Shown here in pieces: positions 23,606 through 33,974 of a stretch of 64,000 nucleotides of DNA (position 1 is the first letter of the stretch; every line of letters starts with the position of its first letter). Made by a program: the position numbers and the translations under genes. The notes below the pieces were generated by a model. That model ran no database searches. It was not told where the DNA came from and saw only the letters and a program-made list of their open reading frames with translations. Source of the DNA: Topomyia yanbarensis (taxonomy: Eukaryota; Arthropoda; Insecta; Diptera; Culicidae); contig NC_080670.1 in NCBI RefSeq assembly GCF_030247195.1, positions 29,675,997 through 29,739,996 on the forward strand. Direction: 5' to 3'.

Positions 23606-24037
23606 CTCCAGCTGAGCCAGCATAAAGTAAGCTCCGTTCCCGCGATTTCCTGCTCGGTCCCCACCAGCCAAACGAGTAGTTCCCAGAGTAGTAGCAGCAG
23701 CAGCAGCAGCAGCATCATCAGTTCAACCCCCAGCACCCAATCGACAACGACTGCAGAAACGACGACCAACTCGATAGCAGCAGCTGCAAACTCCGGCCAG
23801 GCACAGAACAAAGCGGACCAGAAACCAGTCGAGTGTAATCTGTGCCATCGAAAGTTCAAAAACATCCCCGCCCTCAATGGCCACATGCGGCTGCACGGAG
23901 GTTACTTTAAAAAAGACACCGAAACGAAGAAATGTGATAAAAAAGAACATACCGGCCCCCCATTGCAAACGGCCAGCGTCGGGGTTCGGGCTCTGATCGA
24001 GGAAAAGATCATCAACAAACGAAGCAAGGATTTGAAG
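23606..24037 (+). CDS. ELM2-SANT zinc-finger co-repressor, internal exon with C2H2 finger 1 (gene is MIDEAS/TRERF1/ZNF541-like)
   Basis: The exon is bounded by an acceptor after TTGCTTCTTCCACAG and by a GTATGA donor at 24038, and is 144 codons long, phase 0 at both ends. It codes for a Ser/Thr-rich leader with a run of nine Ser (CAG/AGC-type microsatellite), then KPVECNLCHRKFKNIPALNG and HMRLHGG. This is a C2H2 finger with C77, C80, H93 and H97 (C-X2-C-X12-H-X3-H), counting from the first codon of this exon. The Lys-rich IEEKIINKRSKDLK segment follows. In the family this finger lies N-terminal to ELM2-SANT. The upstream start codon and earlier exons are not identified; reading back to the ATG at 23108 would require translating an intron-like tract. 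Confidence 0.82.
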
Positions 24038-24130
24038 GTATGAACTTCTCACATTTGTATAGTAGTTTGAATTGTTATCGGTGTTTGGTGTTCTAACCTA
24101 GTTGAATTCTCCCCCATTTGGTAACTCTAG

Positions 24131-26875
24131 AATCTGTTGTTGAAGGGTTCGTTCGTGGTACCTGCTGCACCGTTGACCGCCCGTAGGCTGCTGGAAGCTA
24201 GCGAGGCACTATTTGCTCCCAAGTCGGGAACGGTTGCCATTGTCTCCACCCACAATGGAACGACGCAGATAATGAATCCGAAAGCAACCATCATGGCGGC
24301 ATCTGCCGCCGGTAGTGTCCTAACAACATCCAACACGGCCGGATGTATCACGGCAACCGAAGTCAAAGACGCCACCTTGATTGAGCTGCTGAAACGTGGC
24401 ACCAAGGTAGCAGTTAAGCGTACCTGTTCCGATCCTGGTCAATTAGCGATTACAACACCGTCGGTAGCCACCGCTGCTACCACCCGAACTGTAGTGCTAC
24501 CGGCAAACCTTAACAGTGTATCATCCACACCCGGTTCTACGCCACCGCTGGCACTGTCGATCGCAAACAGTTTGACGACGAATGGCAGCTCCACGGTAAC
24601 TGCCAACTGCGATTCTACGCCTCTCTCACTCACAATATCACAAGCGCCTTCCGGCAGTACGGACGTGTTCACTCTAGCCTACTCCACCGATGCCACTGGC
24701 GCTGCTGCCTTCTTTAGTGATAACGACGTGTACAGTGTTAGTGATACGACCATGCTATTGCAGGCCGTAGACTCGATACAGCTGCTCCAGGATCCATCCT
24801 CCAACGATCAGCTGGACGAGATTGCGTCCCTTTCCGACTACACCACCATCAATGAGCAAACTTTTACCACTTCGCGACAACTGCAAGCCGTATTAGACTC
24901 ACCACTTCCTGAAAGTCTAGCCGAATTCAGTGCACTCCATTCCAAAGATTTCATTCTATACGGTGGCAACGCTGGCAACACTTCCGATCCAACTGGAAGC
25001 CAAGCTTCCAATTCCCCACTACCGTCACCACTAGCGTACCCGACACCTCCAGCATCCCACGAAGCAGTGGCGCAAGCATCTCCCTTCCTTGACGATTCCC
25101 GACACTTTTCCGATGCCAGCTCCTTCTTCGATGACAAACGTACCTCTTCAGCCAATTTCCTCGACGACGGTTTCTTCAAAACGGACTCCAAAGACGTCAA
25201 ACTCAGTGATGAAAAAATTCTTGCCCTGAAAAATGAACTGCTAGATGAGAACCACGATCTTTTCCGAAGCAACAAAAACATCCTCGACGAGCACTGTCAC
25301 GAACTGTTCAAGAGCGAAGACAGTTTCTTCGTGGAGGAGTCCCCCTCAAGTAAACAACCCTCATCGTCATCGGCATCCGTCACCACCGTGGAAGAAGTAG
25401 GTTCGCCATCGAAAATCAACCTGGACTTTCTCGACGAAGCCCAAGCATTCATTAACGAAAGTCGAAACGCTTCTTCCCCGCTGTCAAATGCGTTCTTTTC
25501 CGCCACCATGTCCAGCGCAGAAGAAGTCAAAGAAGCCCTGGAAGAAGTGCTACCCAGTGACGAAGACGTGGTTATCGCCGAAGCCGACATCGATCTGTAC
25601 TACCTGAACGGGCTAACGTCGCTGCAATCGCAGATGATGCCCAACTCAGACGATCCGCTGCTGTCGTCATCTCCGAAAGACTTTGCCCATCGACAGCACC
25701 AGAAGTTTCTGTTTGAGCAGCAGCAGGAAATGCTTGCAGTTCCACAACAGCCTCCAAACAGTAACCACAACAACAACAACACCTTCTCACCACCGAGTGC
25801 CAAAAAGCTCAAAACCGAAGCGGATGTCCCAGCGTTGGCAGCAGCTAGTGATACGAACAAAATTCCACTAACCGTACAAACCGAGCAAATTCCAAAAGAC
25901 AACCACAATGACTCCGTGTTCCTTAGTCCGAGCAGTATCTCGTCTACCAGCAGCAGTGGCAGTAGCAGTTCACCAAAGTTGCAGCATGCATTGCTTCGAA
26001 AACGACCCACCATCATGCCCACGGTATCCATCCGGAAGTCCCCTATCTATCACTCCAAGCTACGGAAATCTACATCCGCAGTTCCCGTTACGCACTACAC
26101 TCCACAGCCGATGCTGAACCCTGGCCGAACTGCACCCGGACTTTATTCAACAATCGCTTCCAGCCTGGCCAATCAATCCAGTTCCGTATCAGAATCAACC
26201 GTAGACAACACGTCGGATATTTTTAGCGAACCGCCGCTTCCTATTCGGCCGAGAATCAACCTCGGCAACGATTACCAGGCTACCATTCCCGAGTGTACCG
26301 CCGCCAACTATCATCACCTGAACCATCAACCGGATCAGCATATGTGGGATCCGATGGTGTTCCAGAATAATGGACAGATCGCTCGCTTCGTTGAACTGTC
26401 CCGTTCTTCCGCCGTACCGCTGGGATGTCACACCGAAGAGACGGCTCTGAAGTCGTTGCTGGAAGCACAGGGCGAAATACACATTGCCATCCTGAATCTA
26501 ATGCAAACTCCACCGGCCGGCATCCATCGGCGGTGGTCGGCAGGCGAGATGGAACAGTTCATCCGTGGTCTGGAACTGTACGGGAAGGACTTTTTCCGAA
26601 TAGCAACCGAGCTGCTGCCGGAAAAGTCCACCGGTGATTGCGTTCAGTTGTACTATTTCTGGAAGAAGCTGTGCGTCGATTACAAAACTACCCATCTGTT
26701 GCAGCACGGGGACAATTCGATGAAGTTCATCAACATGAACGTTAGTCCGGATGATCTGCTGTTGGACCACGCTGGTTATACAAGCAGCCCCGTGAGGTCC
26801 GGCAACGGTCTCGGTTCGCAGCAAACTGGTAACGACGTGCGTCCGCACGTCTGCGAGGTTCCCGATTGTTCAGCG
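24131..26875 (+). CDS. ELM2-SANT co-repressor scaffold, main exon (ELM2 and SANT domains)
   Basis: This is a 915-codon exon, phase 0 at both ends, after a 93-nt intron with CTCTAG acceptor. The long N-terminal part (to about 26240) is low-complexity: Ala/Thr/Ser-rich, then acidic D/E-rich stretches with many Leu-Asp-Glu motifs, then Gln/Asn runs. The ELM2 domain starts at RINLGNDYQATIPE (about 26250) and runs to AILNLM (about 26508). The SANT domain runs from RRWSAGEMEQF to VQLYYFWKKL (about 26530-26670). ELM2-SANT pairs recruit and activate class I histone deacetylases; in MIDEAS, TRERF1 and ZNF541 they build nuclear HDAC1/2 complexes with DNTTIP1. MTA and RERE/CoREST proteins share ELM2-SANT but not the flanking C2H2 fingers. 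A nuclear transcriptional co-repressor role is inferred from the family. Confidence 0.9.
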
Positions 26876-26944
26876 GTAAGTTTGTTCTTCGATTTAACGG
26901 TTTGGACTGTCTCACTTAATTTTTTTCTCTTCTTTCTACGGCAG
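26876..26944 (+). other. 69-nt in-frame intron splitting zinc finger 2
   Basis: The donor is GCG|GTAAGT and the acceptor TTCTACGGCAG|AGT, with a T-rich tract before it. The length is exactly 23 codons without a stop, so the frame reads through if it is retained. Removing it joins HVCEVPDCSA to SFSSKAALHGHIRIH and makes a perfect C-X4-C-X12-H-X3-H finger; retention inserts 23 mostly hydrophobic residues after the second Cys. The restored finger is strong evidence that the intron is real. Confidence 0.88.
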
Positions 26945-27126
26945 AGTTTCTCCTCAAAGGCCGCCCTGCACGGTCACATCCGTATTCACTGTATCGGACG
27001 CTCGGCAGTGCACCTGAACGGCACTACGCAAAATGGTAATTTCTTGAGTACTACTGCCGTTGGTAACCCTATTAACCCTAACCACATACCAACAAAGGAT
27101 GATTATCCCTGCAAGGTGTGCGGCAA
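26945..27126 (+). CDS. ELM2-SANT co-repressor, exon completing finger 2 and starting finger 3
   Basis: The exon encodes the second half of finger 2 (SFSSKAALHGHIRIH), a 30-odd-residue Asn/Thr-rich linker, and the first half of finger 3 (DDYPCKVCG plus two bases of the next codon). The apparent stop TAA at 27128-27130 overlaps a consensus donor: GGCAA|GTAAGA. Splicing there leaves a phase 2 junction whose partner is the exon at 33827. Without splicing, the protein would end at CGK in the middle of a zinc finger, which is implausible as the main form but could be a short isoform. Confidence 0.85.
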
Positions 27127-28199
27127 GTAAGATCACCCCAGTAACTGTCCGTTATTAGAACAAAAAAAAACAACAAAACACTACACAATACCGAAAATTA
27201 ATCAGAATCAGTGGTTTCTGAAGAGAACATTAGTTACTGCGCGTTTTCGTTCGTGTTTTAGTTTGCGTTCTGTTTTAAAATTCTTTCGTTCGCAAAACCA
27301 ACAGATCTTTCACTATTTATTCCAACAAATTACTCGGCTATGTGTTGCTAGCGAGTTTGTTAGTGTTTCTTTTCTGTTCTACTTGTGTTCGTCCGGTCCA
27401 GTACAGTACAGTACAGTAGTAGTTCTTCAGTTTGCGTCCGTGTGTTAGTTGATCGACGGCTATACTCACTCACACTCTCACAGATACACACTAGAAATGC
27501 TCACGAACACACGCCTAAAACTACCTCTAGCGAGCCTGACCAGCAACCAACTAGATAGCAGACGACAACTACAGTGCCAAACAACAGTGTCTCTCCTACT
27601 CTTTCTCCTCTAGTTTCTTTCAGTGTATTATTGACATATATATACCTAGTAGTGAAGCACGTGTTTTTCTACAAACAAACTACAGTCGATGCCGCTTCTT
27701 ATGTCAGTGTGTTTGTGTGATGCGTCCCATTATTTCCTAGATAACCAATAGCAAGCGAATACAATGAATAGTAGCGAACTACTGCGAGCTGTACGGGTGG
27801 TCCTTTATGGGTTAGACCAGATGAAAGCGAATCTAGTGGGCGTTGCCGCGGGGAGTGATTTTTATTAATACTTTATTCCTGTGAATGGGTCCTAAGTAAT
27901 ATTGTTTACTTTCTCTTCTGTCTTTAACTCGATTGATTCAAAATTCACCTCTAAACTCTTCACATAATATTTTGGTGAAAACCGTCGTATTTCGATATGT
28001 ACTGGAAAACTAGTGAACAATTTCATAGTGACGTAATAATCGAAAGAGAAAGTAAACAAAGAGAGGCTCTAACGGTGTATATCTTCATTGGATGAAAACC
28101 GGTTTTCGATCAAAACCAGTGTTCGGGTGGCTGGTTTTCAGTTAACCGAAAACCGGTTTTCAGACGGACTTGAACTTTGCCTGGGTATCTAAAATCAGG

Positions 28200-28990
28200 T
28201 GCAGTAATCGACGAGCAAATCCCGCTGCTTCATGCCATACCATTGGATGATGCGTCCGATACTCGACTGATCACAACCCGTTTTAGAAATGATTGTTAAA
28301 GAACAATTGATGGGTTATGTAGATAGTACTGGTACACTGTTGCATGATCAATCAGGGTTCTGGAAAAATGTTGTTGAAACGGAAGCAGGTCATTGAGAAT
28401 GGAGTTAATTCAGCAGCTTTCGTTGACTTGAAGCGAGCGTGGCATGTGGTTGGGAGAGGTATGGCAGTTACTTAGAAAGACTTACGCAAGTTACAAGGTA
28501 CAATTATCGAAATCCGAAATTAACCTCGATGTTCCACAGGATAGTGTACTAGAACCATTTTTGTTTTACCTATACATTGACGGCACAATAAAAGATATTG
28601 GAGAATGTTGTTGAAGTGGAAAAAACTTAAACTGAACACTTTCAAGACCAAATATATGATTGTAACTATGCGACAGAGGAAGGAAAATACTGCAACAATC
28701 GAAATAGATGGAGAGATGGTTCAACGAGTTTCAACTATCAAATATCTTAGGGTCACTTTGGACGAAAAACTGAGTTGTAGTGAGCACGTGAACTATACAG
28801 TCTGGAAAGCTGCCAGAAAGTTTGTAGGATCAATAGGCTCCTCTCATTTGACCCGAAGATAATTCTTTACAAGACCATTATAGCTTCTCAGATTGATTAC
28901 TGCGCTTCTGTTCTTTTCTTAGCATCCAAGAAACAGAGTAAGCGGATGGAGCCGCTGTTGACGGAGGATCTTTGGAATCTCAACAGGAAG
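28200..28990 (+). mobile_element. Heavily decayed LINE reverse transcriptase fragment
   Basis: Frameshifted pieces are readable. Near 28530 is LDVPQDSVLEPFLFYLYI, equivalent to the GVPQGSVLGPLLF block of RT. At 28605-28862 is KWKKLKLNTFKTKYMIV, then VSTIKYLRVTLDEKLSCSEH (primer-grip and thumb region). Near 28870-28930 is an IIASQIDYCASVLF-type tail. The catalytic [FY]ADD block lies in a deletion between the first two. It is an I/R1-like remnant with several stops. It lies in the sense orientation of the host gene. Confidence 0.65.
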
Positions 28991-29302
28991 TACCACTACC
29001 ATCTTACCGATTCACAAACACTCACCACAGACCACCCTGACAGGGAAGTTCACCAACACATCAATCGGAAAAAGCAACCAAACAATTCAAGAATCGGTGC
29101 AGATCTCCCGATTCCTCCGCACCTGTCGAGCCACTTGCCACTGCCAATGCGCACTCGGCCTCCTACCCGGCAGTACCGGCAATTTTCCAACCACAGGTAC
29201 AGCTTTCGGAAATGCCTATAGTATAGAAACGTTGTTGTCAACGATGGCAGACACAATCCGCCATCGAGGTCACTAATTGTAGAGCTGGACCCTATTGTCT
29301 CC

Positions 29303-29356
29303 TCGACGTCGGTGGCACCCCGGTCCAGGTCTCGTCGACGTCGGTGGCACCCCGGT
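29303..29356 (+). repeat. 22-bp direct repeat with 32-bp period
   Basis: TCGACGTCGGTGGCACCCCG followed by GT occurs at 29303-29324 and again at 29335-29356. The intervening CCAGGTCTCG makes a 32-bp unit, duplicated once and cut short. GC-rich in an AT-rich setting, it probably belongs to an unrecognised transposon. Confidence 0.8.
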
Positions 29357-29869
29357 GTACAAAAAACGTCGATTCCAACACAAGCTTAACCGCCTCCATA
29401 AAACTGTGTTGATCGATGCTTGTGTGCTTTTCCACCTCTTCCCATCCCCGTTCAAGCACATGTTTGATGTTTCACACCAAAATTCTCGGCGAAAAAAACA
29501 GTGAACCTACAAAGAGAATGTGCAATGTTCTGCACTACGCATGATGGTCTAGTTACCAAGCTTCGACAGTGTTGGAATAGCGAGGAACGCAGACAGTCAA
29601 GGAGTGATCGCCTGCCTAGCGTTGGAGAGTATGAGTGAATGGAGGATGCGTTATATGAGATTATGTGAGTTGATTGTACTTTGTCATTGTTTTGTGAATG
29701 CTAGCTTTGTAATTTTTTTGTAAACAATTTGATGTGTTAATGCTAAAGAAATGTTTGTATGCGTCCGACGATGGCTGAAGAACAGTAAGCCGAAACGTTA
29801 CATGTAATAATGGTAAAAATTACTGTTTTCATTTTCACCGACAAAAGTCAACAAGTCCACAAAATAAAT

Positions 29870-31600
29870 ATGTTGCGATGATCATAAAATCTTATATTAA
29901 CCGGAACAAGTCATACACTCCAGATGAACTCACCGGCATTTTCAACCAGGATGCCTTGAACTTCCTGCCCAGAATAAGTAAAAACCATACCCGACGGACG
30001 GTTGTCGGATGTCCGGAGAACCACCATGGCACGTCGAACTCTGCTACGGCCAGAGGAGCTCTCCTATGAACGACCTGCACCGAAGTCTGCGAATTAATTA
30101 TGACTTCAGAAAGGTCAGCGACGACGCCGGGAAGAGGCAAAAACGCCAACTGGATCAAATTTTTGGACGAAGCTCTGGAAGAGAGTTAACGCTTTAAGCG
30201 GAAAGCAGCAAGGCAGCGGCTACACCAATACCGGCAACGGGAGCACGGTGATCGATAATACAACCATTGGCAACGAGTTAAGCAGGTACTTCGCGTCCCT
30301 ATCCGCAGGTGCTGCCCTTTAGTCCGCGTTCCTGCGATTCAGGTGAAGGGTCGAAAACGCACCCGTCCGATTCATACTTGACTCAGGCCTAGTATATGAC
30401 CTGCCCTTCTCCGGATATGAACTCTGTACGGCATTGGAATCGCCACACTGTAAGGCTACCAGATTGGATGATGGAGCGGCGAACCAATATCTGCCTCGTG
30501 GAAGGAGGCTCTGGTGAGAATCCCGAAACGATGACAGCGAAGTAGGGCGATGATTTTTGCCTCATTAGACGACAGATGGATGTTAACTCACATTCCGACG
30601 TGAAGCAGGAACTGGTGCCTATCCCACCAACTTTGGTTCAGTGATATGCTACTCTGTCACCGACGCACCGGCCTATATCGCAACACTCCGTGGTGGTGCG
30701 ATGCTACCGTGTGGCGTCACCGAGTACTGCAACAGCTAGCCAACTGGGAGTATGGGCCACTTCCTGAGCGACTACCTGTCCAATCCCCCATTCCGGGTGC
30801 GAGTCGGGGGTCCGACACCTCTCCGGAGGTCAACGGAGTCTCCCAGGAACCTGTCCTCGATTACACTGTTCCTGTTGGCCATGAACTTTCTGTTTGCGAG
30901 CCTACTACGAGGAAACTAAGTTTTGGTCTACGTCGACGCGTGATTGTCACGAAGGAAAGGGTCATCGAACCCGTCGAAAACTTCATGCGCGGCCGATGTT
31001 CCGTATCCGTCAGTCGCTAAAGGCATGAAGGCCTACATTGCTGACCGGAGTGGCCGTACCCTACCGCAAGGAACCGAAGATCCTGAGGATAATCGGCGAT
31101 CGCTACCTCACCTTCACGCCACGCTTTCTACAGATCAAGTGCCGGTTGTTCCCGGCGCAAATGTTACAACCACCGGATTACAGTTAGCATTAGCCAGGTG
31201 TTAGTACACAGCAGAGAATTTTACTGAGTGGAGTTGTAATGCAATACGGATACGGGGTCTTCGATGGGCGCCCGCATTCACTCTTACTAGAAAAACACTG
31301 GGATTCTTGGAACGTAAAGCCGGAGTATACGGACGTGGATATCCAACGATCGCCCGCCTACATCGAGTCCGTGACTAGGCCTAGACACAAGCCTGTCTAC
31401 AAAGCTCAGGACCGGTACTGCCGGGAACTAAGTTAGAGCTAAATACAATCGCTTGATGGCCACTAAGTACGTGCGGGTATTCATCGACGGTTCCAGGATA
31501 GGTGATGAGAACAGCATAGGTACCCCTATGCTTACGGAATATGAGAGCGATCTCCTTCCGTATATCAGTGCCATGCTCAATGTTCTCTGCTGAGGTGTCA
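29870..31600 (+). mobile_element. Rearranged I/LOA-like LINE remnant with RNase H piece
   Basis: Scattered, frameshifted pieces can be read. A FASLSAG-like stretch lies near 30285. The RT block RHRVLQQLANWEYG, then TSPEVNGVSQEPVL (compare GVPQGSVL), lies at about 30710-30850. A post-RT block with a YIESVTRPRHKPVYKAQDRY region lies near 31360-31430. VRVFIDGSRIGDEN lies at about 31465-31508, matching the DGS motif that starts RNase H in I/LOA-type elements. No frame exceeds about 125 codons. The copy is old and may be chimeric. Confidence 0.5.
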
Positions 31601-32379
31601 GCTATGACGCTGGTTGTGGCTCAGCATCCTGAGCCATTATCAGCGACAATTTCTTAGACCACCGGCCACTGATGCATCGACGGCAACCAAAAAGTTCCCC
31701 GGCTAAGGGCAGACCTGTCCGTAGTTAGGTGACCTCCGGCAGTACTACGACTCTTATCATTTAAAGGGGTCGAGCAGTAGGTATCAACATTGTCTGGGTA
31801 AAATACCGTGTGCAGAGGCGCTGTTTCGAAATCACAAATCATAATTATACAAAAGATCCTATGTGCAAACGAGAAACTCTTTTCAGGGTCGTAGTGTGGT
31901 CTTTTGGCGCCCTTGGCGGGGTCTCATTTATTTAGTGAGTAGATTAATTCAGAGTGTAATTGAAAATGGCACACTTATCCTCACTTAGTTTATGAAGCAG
32001 ATCAAGTCTTCAGCGCTCTTCTGCACGGAGGCCAGCGTCCTTAGTGCGGACCAACCCGGCTAACATTACGCTGCGAGCTGAATTGCTTAGTACCACCTAA
32101 GTTTAGTCTCTAATCCTGCCACAATATAAGTGTTTGGATATATCAAAATCGAATTCATCGTCCATTTCATTAAAAACACGAAGAGGAGAATCAAGTGGAT
32201 TATGGTACCCGTTGTTAGTCCTCTGGTAAGCAACTGCTAAGAGAGCAGTCAATACTTCCTGTGATATCATCGAACACAAACATATGTTGCATTCTAATGC
32301 GCTTTTCGACATATTGCCGTTGGTCTGTGTAAGAAAGAAAATTCACTGGGTCATTCCAAGGAGACAGTGAAATCAGTTG
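31601..32379. other. Intron sequence without recognisable element
   Basis: No domain, repeat or RNA gene could be recognised. It lies between two LINE remnants and may be further decayed transposon sequence. Confidence 0.35.
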
Positions 32380-33020
32380 ACGTCAGGTATTTGAAAGTGT
32401 CGGATTGTCCCGGGATACTGTACGTGCAGGTCGGTTTACTGAGCAGACGTCTTATTAACGAATTCAATAACACAATTATTACACATTTTCCATACCGGTT
32501 GCTAAGGAAATACATTAAGTTTCACATTACGTCCGGGTATAAAAAACTGCTGAAAATGGATGATAAAATAGATGTTAAGTAATATTCGTCATCAAAGACT
32601 CTGATGTCCTGTTTAAAATCATACACATTGCATTTGGTCGGACCGAATCTGATCTTCTATCGGATCAAAGATAATCCACTAAGTATTCTAAAGATTTCGA
32701 AAGTCCTGACGCGGAAATATTAAGCCGCGACAGATATCTCGAAAGTTATCCCAGTTAAACTCCGAAATGTAATATTGTGTGTAAAGCAAGCAAATCCCAT
32801 CAGTGACAACAAATCTTTTATGAAAGACTACCGGATCTGTATGCCTGCTCACAAAGTTGAGATCGACGGTGTGGTCACTGATTCGAGTTTATCATGCGTG
32901 AATCTACTGAAGCACGGTACTATGGCCCGGTGTGACAAATGCGCAGATAATTATGAGGATGACTCTTGCATTGGGAATGCTGATAAGTATGTATTGTGGG
33001 GAGCGTACCATGCCTCGTGA
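32380..33020 (+). mobile_element. Decayed LINE ORF1 (gag-like) remnant
   Basis: The frame at 32775-33020 contains MARCDKCADNYEDDSC, then GNADKYVLWGAYHAS. The spacing C-X2-C...C and the final HAS resemble the Cys-rich nucleic-acid-binding region of jockey/I-type ORF1 proteins. The frame at 32367-32582 contains KFHITSGYKKLLKMDDKIDV, which could be the preceding ORF1 domain. Family assignment rests on motif spacing only. Confidence 0.4.
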
Positions 33021-33826
33021 GCAAACAACGCTCGACGAATCTGAAGCGTTTTTGTGAAAGATGCCATATGCACTATTTTGCAGAAATACTACAAACAACA
33101 ACCAGAGATTCACCTTAATGACGGACAGGTTGGGTCTTGGTTGAGCACCGAAAACTTTGTGATATTGTGGAACTTCTCCCGGCATCGAGGGCACTTCAAT
33201 TCTCGTGGTAGGACATGGGGTCGATGTCGATGATTATTGATCTACCTTACTCCACAATCTTTGCTACAACTTTAAGGAGGTGGCCTGCTATACTGCCCAT
33301 TGAGACATATCTCTCCTACTTATGTGAGATAAATTTTTAGATTTTTAATTAGATTCAGTTGAAATACTAACAAAGAGCTAACTAGAGCCGGCCAGAATTC
33401 TGGCTTATTTTCCGACTGAACTTGTTGGAAAAGACAGCCTCTCATTTGAACGTAGAATATTCTGAAAAAGTATGGTTAAAATGGTAAATTAGATCTTTAC
33501 ATTGTACTTCGTATCTTATGTGGCTTGATCCACGGACGCTTTCGCTAGTCTACCCATAAGTAGTGCCCGTACAGCCAACTTACTTACTAACACAAACAAA
33601 CAAATATTCCTGGTGAGCATGAGTTCGGGGGCTGAGATATTTGTAGGTGAAATAGATACGTAACCAAAAGATACGGGCATAACAATGCAACCAAGTCCAT
33701 GTTTTCACCACTGACAAACATCTCAGAAATTACCCGCCATGCCACAATACATTGAATCATCTATTGGTTAATATATTTCTCACCTTTTCCCTCCATTTTG
33801 GGAAACCCCCACCAATTCTACCGTAG

Positions 33827-33974
33827 GGTATTCAATAAGGTAAAAAGTCGTAGCGCCCACATGAAATCCCACAGACCGCAAGATGCGAGTGATCAGCTGC
33901 AACACCAACTGCAGTTGCACCAACAGCATATGCAACAGCAGCAGCATCAACAACAACAACAACCACAGTGCTGA
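33827..33974 (+). CDS. ELM2-SANT co-repressor, terminal coding exon completing finger 3, poly-Gln tail and stop
   Basis: Joining GGCAA from the exon ending at 27126 to the G at 33827 restores AAG and continues as VFNKVKSRSAHMKSHRPQ. With YPCKVCGK this gives a perfect C-X2-C-X12-H-X3-H finger. The frame continues through a Gln/His-rich tail built from CAR repeats (about 33897-33968) to TGA at 33972-33974. The exon contributes 48 codons plus one base. A basic finger followed by a Gln-rich end is also how the vertebrate TRERF1/MIDEAS proteins finish, from family knowledge. This exon is too short to be found as an isolated frame; the splice phase, acceptor and finger geometry all agree. Confidence 0.88.

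Larger units (their letters stand above)
27127..33826 (+). other. 6.7-kb last intron, loaded with dead retrotransposons
   Basis: The donor is GTAAGA at 27127. The acceptor is CTACCGTAG ending at 33826, preceded by a pyrimidine-rich stretch (CACCTTTTCCCTCCATTTTG). The first kilobase is unique A/C-rich sequence resembling a UTR, with a CAGTACAGTACAGTACAGTAG microrepeat near 27400. It is followed by degenerate LINE fragments at about 28200-28990, 29880-31600 and 32380-33020. The other introns of this gene are 93 and 69 nt, so this one has grown by insertion. Confidence 0.75.

Noticed and set aside
23400..26848. Several minus-strand frames over the ELM2-SANT gene
   Set aside because: They are antisense shadows of the Ser/Asp/Glu-rich coding exon.
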